From the NCBI GenBank assembly GCA_002311345.1, contig DCAA01000002.1, positions 218,442-274,673 of the forward strand: a DNA stretch of 56,232 nucleotides, written 5' to 3'. The translations under genes and the position numbers were made by a program. The notes under the pieces were generated by a model that was not told the DNA's origin, made no database searches, and saw nothing but the letters and a program-made list of their open reading frames with translations. Source of the stretch: Planctomycetes bacterium UBA1146 (GTDB lineage Bacteria; Planctomycetota; UBA8108; UBA1146). Shown piece by piece: positions 26,670-35,806 of this stretch (the first letter of the stretch is position 1; each line of letters opens with the position of its first letter).

Positions 26670-27497
26670 ATGACCGAGCAACCGAGTACTCTCGAGGTGA
26701 TCCGAGATGGTGCCAGGGCCGATGTGATCCTGTCTCGTCCCGAAGTTCGCAACGCCTTTGACGATCAAATGATCTCGCAACTCATGGAGGCATTCCAGAG
26801 CATCACAGGGGATTCCAGCGTTCGAGTGATCGTCCTCTCCGGCCAGGGGAAGGTGTTCTCGGCCGGTGCCGATGTGAACTGGATGAGAACCTCCATCGAC
26901 CTCTCCAGCGAAGAAAATCGACACGACGCTCTGCGCATGGCTCGCCTCTTCTCCTCCATATCTTCGGCTCGCTGCCCGGTCGTCGTCCGTGCCCACGGGG
27001 CAGCGATCGGCGGAGGTGCCGGGTTGGTCTGTGCCGGTGATATCGCTGTGGCCGAGGAAAACTGCCTGTTCTCCTTCGCCGAGGTGCGTCTCGGGATCAT
27101 TCCTGCAGTGATCTCTCCCCACGCGGTGGCGCGAATTGGAGCCCATCAAGCACGACGCTGGTTTCTCACCGGAGAGAGATTCTCCGCCGAGGTTGCACTA
27201 CGCATCGGTTTGATTCACGAGATGTGTCGTGAAGATCAACTCGATGAGAGGGTCGATCAAATCGTCGAGGGAATCCTCAGCAGCGGCCCGGAAGCAGTCC
27301 AGGAAGCCAAGCGACTGATCCGGGAGGTCTCCGGCCTGCCGACACCGGAATCACTGGCAGAGTTCACCGCCGATCGTATCGCTGCCCGCAGAACCAGCCA
27401 GGAAGGGCAGGCAGGCCTTCTGGCATTCCTCGAAGGAAAGGATCCGCCCTGGATCGGGGACGAGAGTTCCGAACAAGACGATGGGGATTCGCGATGA
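26670..27497 (+). CDS. liuC: Methylglutaconyl-CoA hydratase (enoyl-CoA hydratase family)
   Basis: 275 residues; the ATG at 26670 is preceded by GAGGAG. Crotonase fold: oxyanion-hole segments VFSAGADVNWM and GAAIGGGAGLVCAGDIAVA, and catalytic Glu in FAEVRLGIIPAVISPHAVAR. The variant PAVISP after the Glu motif is the form seen in LiuC-type methylglutaconyl-CoA hydratases rather than the PGAGGTQ form of general enoyl-CoA hydratases (family knowledge). It hydrates 3-methylglutaconyl-CoA to HMG-CoA, the step between MCC and HMG-CoA lyase. It starts 11 nt after liuB and its TGA overlaps the ATG of the liuD remnant (ATGA). Confidence 0.9.
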   Translation: MTEQPSTLEVIRDGARADVILSRPEVRNAFDDQMISQLMEAFQSITGDSSVRVIVLSGQGKVFSAGADVNWMRTSIDLSSEENRHDALRMARLFSSISSARCPVVVRAHGAAIGGGAGLVCAGDIAVAEENCLFSFAEVRLGIIPAVISPHAVARIGAHQARRWFLTGERFSAEVALRIGLIHEMCREDQLDERVDQIVEGILSSGPEAVQEAKRLIREVSGLPTPESLAEFTADRIAARRTSQEGQAGLLAFLEGKDPPWIGDESSEQDDGDSR

Positions 27498-27655
27498 CCC
27501 CTCCCCGGGTCATCGTTGCCAACCGTGGAGAAGCCGCCCATCGGATCATCCGCACCCCGTCTCGATCGACCGTCAAGACCATCCGTGTGCACTCGGGACA
27601 GACCGTGGATCAGACAGAAGCGCTGGTGAATCTGGAACAGGAGTCGAGTCGATGA
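27494..27655 (+). pseudogene. liuD: In-frame internal-deletion remnant of MCC biotin carboxylase (alpha) subunit
   Basis: 53-codon open frame at the place where liuD stands in liu operons. Its first 20 residues (MTPPRVIVANRGEAAHRIIR) are the N-terminal biotin carboxylase signature (ANRGEIAxRIIR). Its last about 28 (VKTIRVHSGQTVDQTEALVN, then LEQ) match the C-terminal half of the biotinyl domain after the MKM lysine. About 600 residues, including ATP-grasp, biotin lysine and BT domain, are missing, yet the frame and both ATGA overlaps with liuC and liuE are intact. It cannot carboxylate biotin. Either a genuine internal deletion that preserves translational coupling or an assembly mis-join. 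Confidence 0.8.
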
Positions 27656-28563
27656 GCGGCGACTCGGTGAGAATCGTGGAGGTCGGGCCACGCGACGGTC
27701 TTCAGAGTCGAGAGACCCAACTCGCTACCCATCTTCGCATCGAATGGATCCGCCAGTTGACGGCAGCCGGTCTGCGTGAGATCGAGGCCGGCTCTTTCGT
27801 CCGTGAGGATCTGGTTCCAACGATGGCCAACAGCGAGGCAGTCTTTCATGAAGCCCGGACTCTGGACATCGAGCTGCTCTGGGCGTTGATTCCGAACCTG
27901 CGGGGATTCGAGCGCGCCCGTGCCTGCGGGGCGAAGGCGTTCGCCCACTTCAGTTCCACCAGCGAGACCTTCTCACAAAAAAATGCCGGTTGTAGCATCG
28001 CGGGATCGATGGTGAGCTTCCGTGAGATCCGTCAGGTGGCCGGGAAGTCGCCCCTGCGAGCCTACCTCAGCTGCTGCTTCGGTTGTCCCTATGAGGAGAA
28101 TGTTGCGGTAGCCACGGTGACGGACCTTGCGCAGCAGCTGCACGCCGCAGGAGCCGATGAGATCGTCATCTCCGATACCACCGGGATCGCCACACCGGCC
28201 GCCGTGACGGCGCTCATCACCGCCCTGGGCAGTGTCGTCCCCATCGAGCAACTCTCTCTTCATCTCCATGACACTCACGGCCAGGCACTGGAGTGCGCCA
28301 GGGCAGGTCTTGAAGCGGGTGTCCGCTCCTTCGATGGCTCGGCGGGCGGACTGGGTGGCTGTCCCTTCGCTCCGGGGGCACCCGGCAACGTCGCCACCGA
28401 GGACCTGGTGACCCTTTTCGAGGCCCAGGGATGCAACTGTGGCATCGATCTGGAGCAACTCATCGATTCGAGTTTGTGGCTCGAGGGTGTCATCGGTGAG
28501 AAATTGCCGGCCAGAAGTCTGATCGACCGAAGAGGTGATCCTCCAGCCAGTAATGGATCCTGA
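27652..28563 (+). CDS. liuE: Hydroxymethylglutaryl-CoA lyase
   Basis: 303 residues, normal length, TIM-barrel lyase of the DRE-TIM family. RIVEVGPRDGLQSR carries the catalytic Arg and metal-binding Asp. SSTSETFSQKN, VISDTTGIATPAAV and LHLHDTHGQALECARAGLEAG (metal His pair) follow, and FDGSAGGLGGCPFAPGAPGN contains the signature catalytic Cys. It splits HMG-CoA into acetyl-CoA and acetoacetate, the last step of leucine degradation. ATG at 27652 overlaps the stop of the liuD remnant (ATGA). The operon ends at the bidirectional terminator downstream. Confidence 0.94.
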   Translation: MSGDSVRIVEVGPRDGLQSRETQLATHLRIEWIRQLTAAGLREIEAGSFVREDLVPTMANSEAVFHEARTLDIELLWALIPNLRGFERARACGAKAFAHFSSTSETFSQKNAGCSIAGSMVSFREIRQVAGKSPLRAYLSCCFGCPYEENVAVATVTDLAQQLHAAGADEIVISDTTGIATPAAVTALITALGSVVPIEQLSLHLHDTHGQALECARAGLEAGVRSFDGSAGGLGGCPFAPGAPGNVATEDLVTLFEAQGCNCGIDLEQLIDSSLWLEGVIGEKLPARSLIDRRGDPPASNGS

Positions 28564-28583
28564 ACTGATGTCATGACTTGCTG

Positions 28584-28624
28584 AAAAAAACAGGCTCCGT
28601 AGCCCGGTCGAGCTACGGAGCCTG
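28584..28624. terminator. Bidirectional intrinsic terminator between liuE and the convergent secreted-protein gene
   Basis: Perfect 13-bp stem CAGGCTCCGTAGC / GCTACGGAGCCTG, loop CCGGTCGA. An A7 tract precedes it on the plus strand, giving a T7 tail for the minus-strand gene ending at 28646. It also closes the liu operon. Confidence 0.9.
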
Positions 28625-28645
28625 CAATTGTTACGTCATCGTTGT

Positions 28646-30019
28646 TTACGGACAGCCGTTGAAACTGTCGCAGGTCAGGGCATCCGGGGTCGGGTCCGGA
28701 CCACAGGCTCCAGCAGGATCCGGTACCGTGGGGACCGATCCGCCAGAGGGGATCCCGAAGATGACGTTGAGGCTGAAAACCACGTCGGCGATGTTCACGG
28801 ATCCGTCATCGTTGACATCTCCGGATTTCAGGCATGCGAGCACTCCGCCACCGAACAGGTAGTTCAGCGCCGCCACCGGATCGGCGATGTTGGAGCTCCC
28901 ATCCTGGTTCATGTCGTTGCGGATGAAGAAGTTGTCACGAACGGCGGTACAGCAGGCAGTCCCGCCGGGTAAACCGCACTGGTTCGCTCCTGTAACACAG
29001 ATCTGGTAGGAACCAGGGCCCCCGATGGTGACATCTGTGGAGGTCGCCCCGCCACCGACCGTCACTTGCACGACTCCGTCGAGGGTTACCGTGACCGAGG
29101 AGACACCAGCAGAGTTGGTCCAGGTCACGGTGGTCACTCCGGTGGCCTGGTCGACCGCGCAGTTCACTCCAGTGGGTACATCTGGTGTCGGAACTGGGGC
29201 GAAGACCAACGAGCAACTATTGCTGTCGGCACTGGTAGTGACATTACGGATGCCGCGCACCGTGAACGAGACCGTGCTCGATCCCGCTGGACTGTAGTTT
29301 GTTGAGGTCGCGCTGCCAGCCAGGGTCTCGACCACGCTCGAGTTTGCAAGTACCTCGATGCTGTCGTAGGTGCCGCCGTTGGTCCAGGACAGTTCTCCGA
29401 GACCAATCGCAGGAGAGCCATTGCCAGCACACGGATCCGAAATCGCACAGGTGAGCCCTGACGGGGCCGGCGTTCCAACGCTGACGGAACCGGAGACCTT
29501 GATGGGAATTCGACTGGCCGAGGTGGTTCCTGAAACGATACTGATGATGGTTGCCACCGGAGGAGATCCGAGGGCGTCCGAGAAATCGAGCGTTCTGACA
29601 GAACCAGGCTCTGCCGAAGCCGCGCAGTTGTAATTGAAGAGAGCGATCTCATTTCCCGATCCGACCGGGATCTCGTCGAGGGGAGCGCCGAAACTCAGGA
29701 TCACGCCGTAGGTTCCTCCCGGTCCTCCTGCAGGATTGACGTCGGTAAACTCGAAGTCAGGGCCGGCTCCACCGTTGGAGGCTGCAGTTACGGCTCCAGC
29801 TTCGATGGCGGTCAAGTTCACGAGCCCTCCGGTATGAGCCAGGCCCATGCTGAAGCCCCGTGCCCCCTCGTCATTGTCGAGAGTGACCGCAGCAGTCACG
29901 TTAGCACCAGGGAGGACGGTCTCATTGGATGCCGTCACGGTGTGATTCTGGCCGTACAAAGGAATCGAGAACAGGCCGGTAAAGACTAGGATTGTAAAGA
30001 GATTGCGCCATTTCGGCAT
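28646..30019 (-). CDS. Secreted cohesin-like / Fn3-like / dockerin-like protein
   Basis: 457 residues from the ATG at 30019 (RBS AGGAGAGG). Signal peptide to about residue 24. Residues about 25-160 form a cohesin-like beta domain sharing SMGLAHTGGLVNL, SNGGAGPDFEF and YGVILSFGAPLDEIP with the C-terminal domains of the two lipoproteins upstream. Then come two Fn3-like modules of the type LxC...LSWTNGGTYDSIEVL. The end is dockerin-like: RNDMNQDGSSNIADPVAALN and GDVNDDGSVNIADVVFSLNV, plus the tail CGPDPTPDALTCDSFNGCP. Carrying both module types could let it bridge partners (inference). No catalytic motif seen. Confidence 0.82.
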   Translation of the reverse strand: MPKWRNLFTILVFTGLFSIPLYGQNHTVTASNETVLPGANVTAAVTLDNDEGARGFSMGLAHTGGLVNLTAIEAGAVTAASNGGAGPDFEFTDVNPAGGPGGTYGVILSFGAPLDEIPVGSGNEIALFNYNCAASAEPGSVRTLDFSDALGSPPVATIISIVSGTTSASRIPIKVSGSVSVGTPAPSGLTCAISDPCAGNGSPAIGLGELSWTNGGTYDSIEVLANSSVVETLAGSATSTNYSPAGSSTVSFTVRGIRNVTTSADSNSCSLVFAPVPTPDVPTGVNCAVDQATGVTTVTWTNSAGVSSVTVTLDGVVQVTVGGGATSTDVTIGGPGSYQICVTGANQCGLPGGTACCTAVRDNFFIRNDMNQDGSSNIADPVAALNYLFGGGVLACLKSGDVNDDGSVNIADVVFSLNVIFGIPSGGSVPTVPDPAGACGPDPTPDALTCDSFNGCP

Positions 30020-30191
30020 CAGATCACCTCTCCTGGACAACTCGGCTCCCCCAGAAAGTCACGAAAGTTCGAAGAGAACCGGTCGAGCCGACAAGAACCG
30101 CCAATAAACGGGAGAAAATAACTACCTGTAAGCAATGATGGTACCCCGCCCGTACAGGCAATGCCACCGCCCTAAATTGACTATCAGGAGT

Positions 30192-33100
30192 TTACTGAGG
30201 GGTCAATTCGTAGGAAATGGGCTCCATCACCGGATCTACGCTGTTCGTACCATCGATCACGATCAAATTGTCAAGCGGCGGCGTTCCTTGCGGATTTCCC
30301 CATTCGAAAGATCCACTCACTCCAACGGTATTGCCCTGAAGGGTTTCAGGTGTCGTGACAAAATCTATGACCACGATCTCTCGTTGCTCATCGCAGGTGA
30401 GGTAATCGACCAGGGAGAAGGAGACGAGAACACCGATCAGGATCGTCCCATCGAGAGAGTTCACTGCCCAGAAATCGGGACCCGTTCCTCCATTGAGAAG
30501 TCCGATGTCGGTTCCCTGAACAGATCCAGCAAAATTGATGAGAGCCGGATCGTGCTGGATCGCCATCGACAATCCTGCTAGATAAGTCGGGAATCCGGGG
30601 TTCAGACTCCCTTCTGTGCAATGGAGAGTCAAACTACCACTTCCCTCACCGGTCACCGGCGAGTAAGGAATCTGCAGCGGTCCTCCCTGGAACAGGAACA
30701 CATCTCGGATGAAGATCTCGATGCTGACCTCCGAACTGCCGTAAGCATTTTCAGCGTGGATGACGTGGGTGCTTTCTCCTTCTTCCAGCGCTGTTCCCGA
30801 GATGATCCCGGTGTCAGGATCGAGTTCCAGACCCTGGGGAAGGGCAGGAGTGGCCAGCCACAGTTCAGCGGCACCACACTCGCTGGTGGGAACTTGCGCG
30901 GGTAAGGGCACTCCTACAGGTTGAGCAAGAATCGTCTGGGGATAACTGAGCCCACAGGGACCTTGTCCCAGCACCTCGAGACTCAACTCGACAACGACAC
31001 TGCCGGTCTCGTTGCTGGCGACCACCTGAAAAACGGTGAAGGGGATCACCTCGAGCGGGATTCCCGAGAGACTGCCAGTCAGTGGATCGAAACCGACACC
31101 AGAGGGCAAAGCGGGATTGATCTCGAACAGATCGACCTCGCCACAACCACTGCTCGGAATCTGCGTAGCCATCGCTTCACCGAGCAGGAGAATCAACTCT
31201 GTTTCCGGGTACACGAGATCGCAGGGCGCCTGTGCCTGTACCCAGATATCCAACTCGAAGTTGCTACTGCCACTGCTGTTGATCGCAGAAATGAGGTGAG
31301 TCTGGAGATCCTGGATGCCCGAGGGGGCACCGGAGATGATGCCACTGCTGGAATCGAGTGACATCCCATCGGGGAGAGCCGGAGTGACCTGCCAGAATTC
31401 TGGCGCACCACAACCGATCGACGGCTCGATGAATCCGATATCCTCGCCGGGTTCGAGAATCAGAGAAGCGAGCGGATAGAACAGATCACACGGTGCTAGA
31501 GCCACTACCGTGACATTGATCAGGAACGATGTGGTTCCGCTGCCATTTCCGGCGAGGATCACGTGATCGAAACGATCATTGGTCAACTGCGGGGTTCCGC
31601 TGATGATTCCGCTGGAACTGTCGAGGCTCACTCCCTGGGGCAGTGGCGGCAGAATCGTGTAACTCTCCACCGGGCCACAACCAGAAGTTGGAATCAGGGG
31701 GGTCATCTCCTCACCAACGGTGAGGATGAGATCCACGACGGGATACTGCAGGTCGCAGGGAGGGGCAGGAAGTATCGTGATCAGGATCAAGACGGAGCTA
31801 TGTCCCTGATCATTCGAGGCCTCGATCTCGTACAGAGTCGCCGGGGAATCCTCGTTAGGTGTTCCGGAGAGAACCCCCGTCACTGCATCGAGTTGAACTC
31901 CCTGCGGCAATTCAGGCACAACATCGTAACTATCGACGGGGCCGCAGCCGCTAGTCGGGACCAACAGCGACATCTCTATCCCGACCTGGAGAATCAGTTC
32001 CGTCTCGAGGTAACTGAGATTGCAGGGAGGAGGGGGAACGACTTCGACGACCAGGGAGATACTGGTCTCTCCGGTCACGTTACTGGCCGTGACAGTATGA
32101 ATCTCCGGCGCGGAAGTCTCGAGAGCAATGCCCGAGATCTCCCCGGTCGCTGGATCCAGAGCCAGGCCGATCGGCAACGCCGGATCGATCGAAAAAGTCT
32201 CGACCGCACCACAACCAACCGTGGGCAACAGCGGATCGAGGACTTCATCGACCTGGGTAATCACCAGCGCAACCGGGTAACTCAGATCACAAGGAGCCTG
32301 AAGATCGACACGAATCAGCAGCGGGAAACTCGTGCTTCCGGAGACATTGGTCGCGATGACATCATGAGCCGTCTCGGGAAGAACCTCGCTCGCTAGCCCA
32401 GAGATCACTCCGGTTACCGGATCGAGCAGGACTCCATCCGGAAGAGCAGGAGAGACACTGAAACTCTCCACAACTCCACATCCAGAAGTTGGGATCTGAG
32501 GTGACATTTCTTCACCAACGGTAAGAGCGAGCGGAGAAACCGGGTACTGCAGGTCACAGGGAGCTTCAGGAGCAACCGTGATCAGCAACAACGTGGCGAT
32601 TTGCCCGTATGTGTTCGAGGCAATGATCTCATACAGAGTTTGCTCTGTGAGCTGGCTCGGAGTTCCGAAGAAAACCCCGGTCACTGGATCCAGGTGGATT
32701 CCCTCGGGCAATAGTGGAATCACTCCGTAGACGTCCACCGCACCACAACCTGTGGATGGGACCAGTAGTGACATCGGTAACCCCACCTGCAGATTCAATT
32801 CTATCTGGGAATAACTGAGATTACACGGTGGGGAGACCACTTCGATCAGGATGGAGAAACTGCTCTGGCCGGTCACATTGCTGGCCGTGACCGTGTGAAC
32901 CTCTGCGGCGGCATTCTCCAGGCCAATACCAGAAATCACTCCAGTAACTGGATCCAGTATCAGACCAGCCGGAAGTTCTGGTTCGATCGAATAGGCATCA
33001 ACGGCTCCACAGCCAACCGTGGGCGATAGCGGTTCGAGCGGAACATCGACCTCCGTGGTCACTATCATGGTCGAATACTCCAGGTCACAGGGAGCCAGCG

Positions 33101-33986
33101 GATCAACGCTCACGACCAGCGAAAAACTGGTACTGCCGTAGGCATTGCTCGCAACGACCTGATGGAGCGTCTCGGCAGAGACTTCGGCAGCGATTCCAGA
33201 GATGGCGCCTGAGAGCGGATCGAGACTCAATCCTGCAGGCAAACCGGGAGCAACGTTGAAACTCTCCACAGTTCCACAACCCACCCCCGGGATGATGGTC
33301 GGGATTTCCTCCCCTATCAGTATCGCGATCTGCGAAGGAGAGTAGAGCAGATCACAGGGAGGAGTACCGAGTACTTCGATGGAAAGGAGCACGGTATCGG
33401 ATCCGACGCTATTGGCTGCGGTCACCACATACTGGCTCGCCGGACTCACCTGCTGCGGGGTACCGGAAATGGTACCGGTTGCAGGATTGAGAGTGAGACC
33501 GGCTGGAATCGCTGGGGAGATGCTCCAGAAATCAGCGGCTCCACAGCCATGAACCGGAACCAGCGGATCGAAGGGAAATCCCTGAGGCAACTGAATCGAA
33601 TCCGTTTCGTACTGCACGTCGCAAGGAGGGGTGGGTAGGACGTAGATCAACACGACGACCGTCACCTGCCCGCTCGAATTCTCGGCGAAGATGGTGTAGG
33701 GGGTAGGAGTCTGGATCTCCAGAGGAGTGCCCGAGATGACCCCTGTCTCGGGGTCCAGCAGTACGCCCTGGGAAAATTCCGGAGAAACGATCCAGTGGCT
33801 TGGCGTGCCGCCTTCGATGATGGGTGCAATCGGATTGATCGGGAAACCGATCATGAAGGGACCAAAAGCCGGATAACTGATGGATAAGGGCGGGTACGAT
33901 TCGACGCTCAAGGTCGAAGTGACAGCTCCTCCACACCCTGCGAGGAATGCCAAGGCGAGCAGGGCGAGGAGAACAATTCGCCACAT
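30192..33986 (-). CDS. Lipoprotein with about twelve putative-Ig (He_PIG-like) repeats and a cohesin-like end
   Basis: 1264 residues. A very short lipoprotein signal (LALLALAFLAGC, Cys18) follows a good RBS (GGAGGGATCCC). The chain is about twelve repeats of 88-92 residues, each with PCDLxYP, an LxP..GCG..D turn, ALPxGLxLDPxTGxISGTP and a final VxAxNxxGxxS strand. The two Cys per repeat (GCG and PC) probably form disulfides. This matches the Putative-Ig family found in bacterial surface proteins. The last about 160 residues form the cohesin-like domain (GLSMAIQHDPALINF, LLNGGTGPDFWAV and LIGVLVSFSLVDY). It looks like a long rigid stalk presenting a binding domain away from the outer membrane. 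It lies 31 nt downstream of a shorter paralogue; probably one operon. Confidence 0.86.
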   Translation of the reverse strand: MWRIVLLALLALAFLAGCGGAVTSTLSVESYPPLSISYPAFGPFMIGFPINPIAPIIEGGTPSHWIVSPEFSQGVLLDPETGVISGTPLEIQTPTPYTIFAENSSGQVTVVVLIYVLPTPPCDVQYETDSIQLPQGFPFDPLVPVHGCGAADFWSISPAIPAGLTLNPATGTISGTPQQVSPASQYVVTAANSVGSDTVLLSIEVLGTPPCDLLYSPSQIAILIGEEIPTIIPGVGCGTVESFNVAPGLPAGLSLDPLSGAISGIAAEVSAETLHQVVASNAYGSTSFSLVVSVDPLAPCDLEYSTMIVTTEVDVPLEPLSPTVGCGAVDAYSIEPELPAGLILDPVTGVISGIGLENAAAEVHTVTASNVTGQSSFSILIEVVSPPCNLSYSQIELNLQVGLPMSLLVPSTGCGAVDVYGVIPLLPEGIHLDPVTGVFFGTPSQLTEQTLYEIIASNTYGQIATLLLITVAPEAPCDLQYPVSPLALTVGEEMSPQIPTSGCGVVESFSVSPALPDGVLLDPVTGVISGLASEVLPETAHDVIATNVSGSTSFPLLIRVDLQAPCDLSYPVALVITQVDEVLDPLLPTVGCGAVETFSIDPALPIGLALDPATGEISGIALETSAPEIHTVTASNVTGETSISLVVEVVPPPPCNLSYLETELILQVGIEMSLLVPTSGCGPVDSYDVVPELPQGVQLDAVTGVLSGTPNEDSPATLYEIEASNDQGHSSVLILITILPAPPCDLQYPVVDLILTVGEEMTPLIPTSGCGPVESYTILPPLPQGVSLDSSSGIISGTPQLTNDRFDHVILAGNGSGTTSFLINVTVVALAPCDLFYPLASLILEPGEDIGFIEPSIGCGAPEFWQVTPALPDGMSLDSSSGIISGAPSGIQDLQTHLISAINSSGSSNFELDIWVQAQAPCDLVYPETELILLLGEAMATQIPSSGCGEVDLFEINPALPSGVGFDPLTGSLSGIPLEVIPFTVFQVVASNETGSVVVELSLEVLGQGPCGLSYPQTILAQPVGVPLPAQVPTSECGAAELWLATPALPQGLELDPDTGIISGTALEEGESTHVIHAENAYGSSEVSIEIFIRDVFLFQGGPLQIPYSPVTGEGSGSLTLHCTEGSLNPGFPTYLAGLSMAIQHDPALINFAGSVQGTDIGLLNGGTGPDFWAVNSLDGTILIGVLVSFSLVDYLTCDEQREIVVIDFVTTPETLQGNTVGVSGSFEWGNPQGTPPLDNLIVIDGTNSVDPVMEPISYELTPQ

Positions 33987-34017
33987 GGGATCCCTCCCTC
34001 CTGAGACGGAGGTATCT

Positions 34018-35439
34018 CTAATTCGGTATCAGATCGAGGCTGATGTTCGCGGTCACAGGTAGGATTCCTGTCACACCATCGAGAACAACAGTATTCCCGA
34101 CCGAAGGAACTCCGGGCGTTCCAGCCGAGGAGTTCCCCCACTCGAGATCAGTTGTCACTCCATCTGTGTCTCCCGAGAAAACATCCGGAATGGTCTCGTA
34201 ATTCACCACAGCCACCTCGCGTGGCTGATCGGCGCTGATTCCACCGGCTTCGGCCGAGAATGAAAAGACCACCCCGAGGGTGAATCCTGTTGGAGTTTCG
34301 AATGGAGCAAAGAACTCGGGACCATCGCCACCGTTGAGACCGGTGAGGTCCTGACCCGGATCGACAGAAACCAGGTCCAGGCGGGTCGTATCGTGACCCA
34401 GCGCCAGAGAAAGCATCAGGATCTGAGTCGGGAAGGTCACGTTATCGCCACCCTCGGTGACGATGATACGAACTTCCGCACCGCCTTGACCGGTATCCGG
34501 GTCGTAGTCACCACTGATCTGTTCCAGTTCATAGGAGAAGACCGGTGAAATTCTCAGGGCAACCTCTGTCTGGTCGCTACCGTGTAGGTTGATGGCAGTA
34601 ATCGTGTAAACGATGCGCACTGTTTCCACTGCAGGAGTTCCCGAAATGACGCCGGTATCCGCACTGATCTCGAGGCCATCGGGCAACGGCGGATCGATCA
34701 TCCATTCCTCTGGCTCTCCACAGCCGACAGTGGGCAGCAAGGGAGACATCGGAGTGTAGGGAGAGATGACCTCATCGTCTTCGGCGTATTCGAGACCACA
34801 CGGAGCTGCCGGAAGAATCTCGATCAGGATCGAAAAACTGCTGCTCCCCGTCTCGTTTGCTGCGGTCACCACATGAACAGTTGCGAGTTGACTCGCGACC
34901 GGGGTCCCGCTGATGATGCCGGTGTAGCGATCCAGCAGAACACCCTCTGCAAGTGCAGGTTCGATGGTGTAATCGTTCGAAGGGCCGCACTCCAGACTGG
35001 GGTGTAAAATCGGAAATTCTGTGAAGGCGATGTGTCCTAGAACCTCATCGACTGGATAGGTCAAATTGCAGGGGGCTGCTGGAAGCACCTGTATCTCCAG
35101 CGACACTGAAACTCCACCGCCGAAATTCGAAGCCGTGATGGTGAAGAAGTTCGCCGGACACGGCTCCAGAGGTGTCCCGGAGATGTCTCCGGTTTCTGGA
35201 TTCAGCGCCAGTCCGGCCGGAAGCGGTGGATCGACACTCCAGTGATCGGGAGCGTCGCCGATAATTACGGGAGCTGGAATCACCACGAGCTCTCCGACGG
35301 TGAGAACCCATTGCGCGATCGGGTAACTGAGGGCGGTGGGAGCCTGGATCTTGGTGCTACGGCCAAAACAGCCACCGATGGTGGCGGCCAGCAAGACAAG
35401 GATCAGGATCTTTCCGATGATTCGGGCTACGCTCAGCAT
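34018..35439 (-). CDS. Lipoprotein with three putative-Ig repeats and a cohesin-like end
   Basis: 473 residues, shorter paralogue of the next gene. ATG follows ACGGAGG; the lipobox is ATIGGC (Cys24). Three He_PIG-like repeats (LPAGLALNPETGDISGTP, GVLLDRYTGIISGTP, LPDGLEISADTGVISGTP) are followed by the same C-terminal domain (MLSLALGHDTTRLDL, LNGGDGPEFFAPF, LGVVFSFSAEAGGIS and VAVVNYETIP). First gene of a two-gene unit. The pair may provide short and long anchors for the same ligand (inference). Confidence 0.86.
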   Translation of the reverse strand: MLSVARIIGKILILVLLAATIGGCFGRSTKIQAPTALSYPIAQWVLTVGELVVIPAPVIIGDAPDHWSVDPPLPAGLALNPETGDISGTPLEPCPANFFTITASNFGGGVSVSLEIQVLPAAPCNLTYPVDEVLGHIAFTEFPILHPSLECGPSNDYTIEPALAEGVLLDRYTGIISGTPVASQLATVHVVTAANETGSSSFSILIEILPAAPCGLEYAEDDEVISPYTPMSPLLPTVGCGEPEEWMIDPPLPDGLEISADTGVISGTPAVETVRIVYTITAINLHGSDQTEVALRISPVFSYELEQISGDYDPDTGQGGAEVRIIVTEGGDNVTFPTQILMLSLALGHDTTRLDLVSVDPGQDLTGLNGGDGPEFFAPFETPTGFTLGVVFSFSAEAGGISADQPREVAVVNYETIPDVFSGDTDGVTTDLEWGNSSAGTPGVPSVGNTVVLDGVTGILPVTANISLDLIPN

Positions 35440-35806
35440 CGGTCCTCCGTGGGGTATGAACCCCTACGCCATCCCACTCTCGAGGGAATTGCCCCGAAAA
35501 TGTTCAGACTTGATTCAATCAGGTTTGGGTGCACTCTATCCAGGAAAAGGTACTTCGATTGTAACTCAGTTATGCATATTGTCTATATTAACGAAATTGC
35601 AGAGTACCCCCCCCTACATGGGAAAATTTGGGCGAATTCGGACTGAATTGGATCTTTAGTTAATCAACCAGAAGTTAACTAGCCTGGGTTCTCTGCGCGT
35701 CCATACAACAGTACAATGAGATGATCAGGCTGCAGTAATCTGACTCAATTTCACTGCTGAAAACGTTTCAGGACGACCAGGTCCTCATCCGGGAGGAGAA
35801 GTGCCG
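35440..35806. other. AT-rich divergent promoter region
   Basis: 366 bases between the two-gene lipoprotein operon (minus) and the beta-helix protein (plus), distinctly A/T-rich in 35500-35700. No convincing gene. A small GGAC/GTCC hairpin sits near 35773-35786, just before the RBS GGGAGGAG of the plus-strand gene. No clear consensus promoter identified. Confidence 0.5.
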
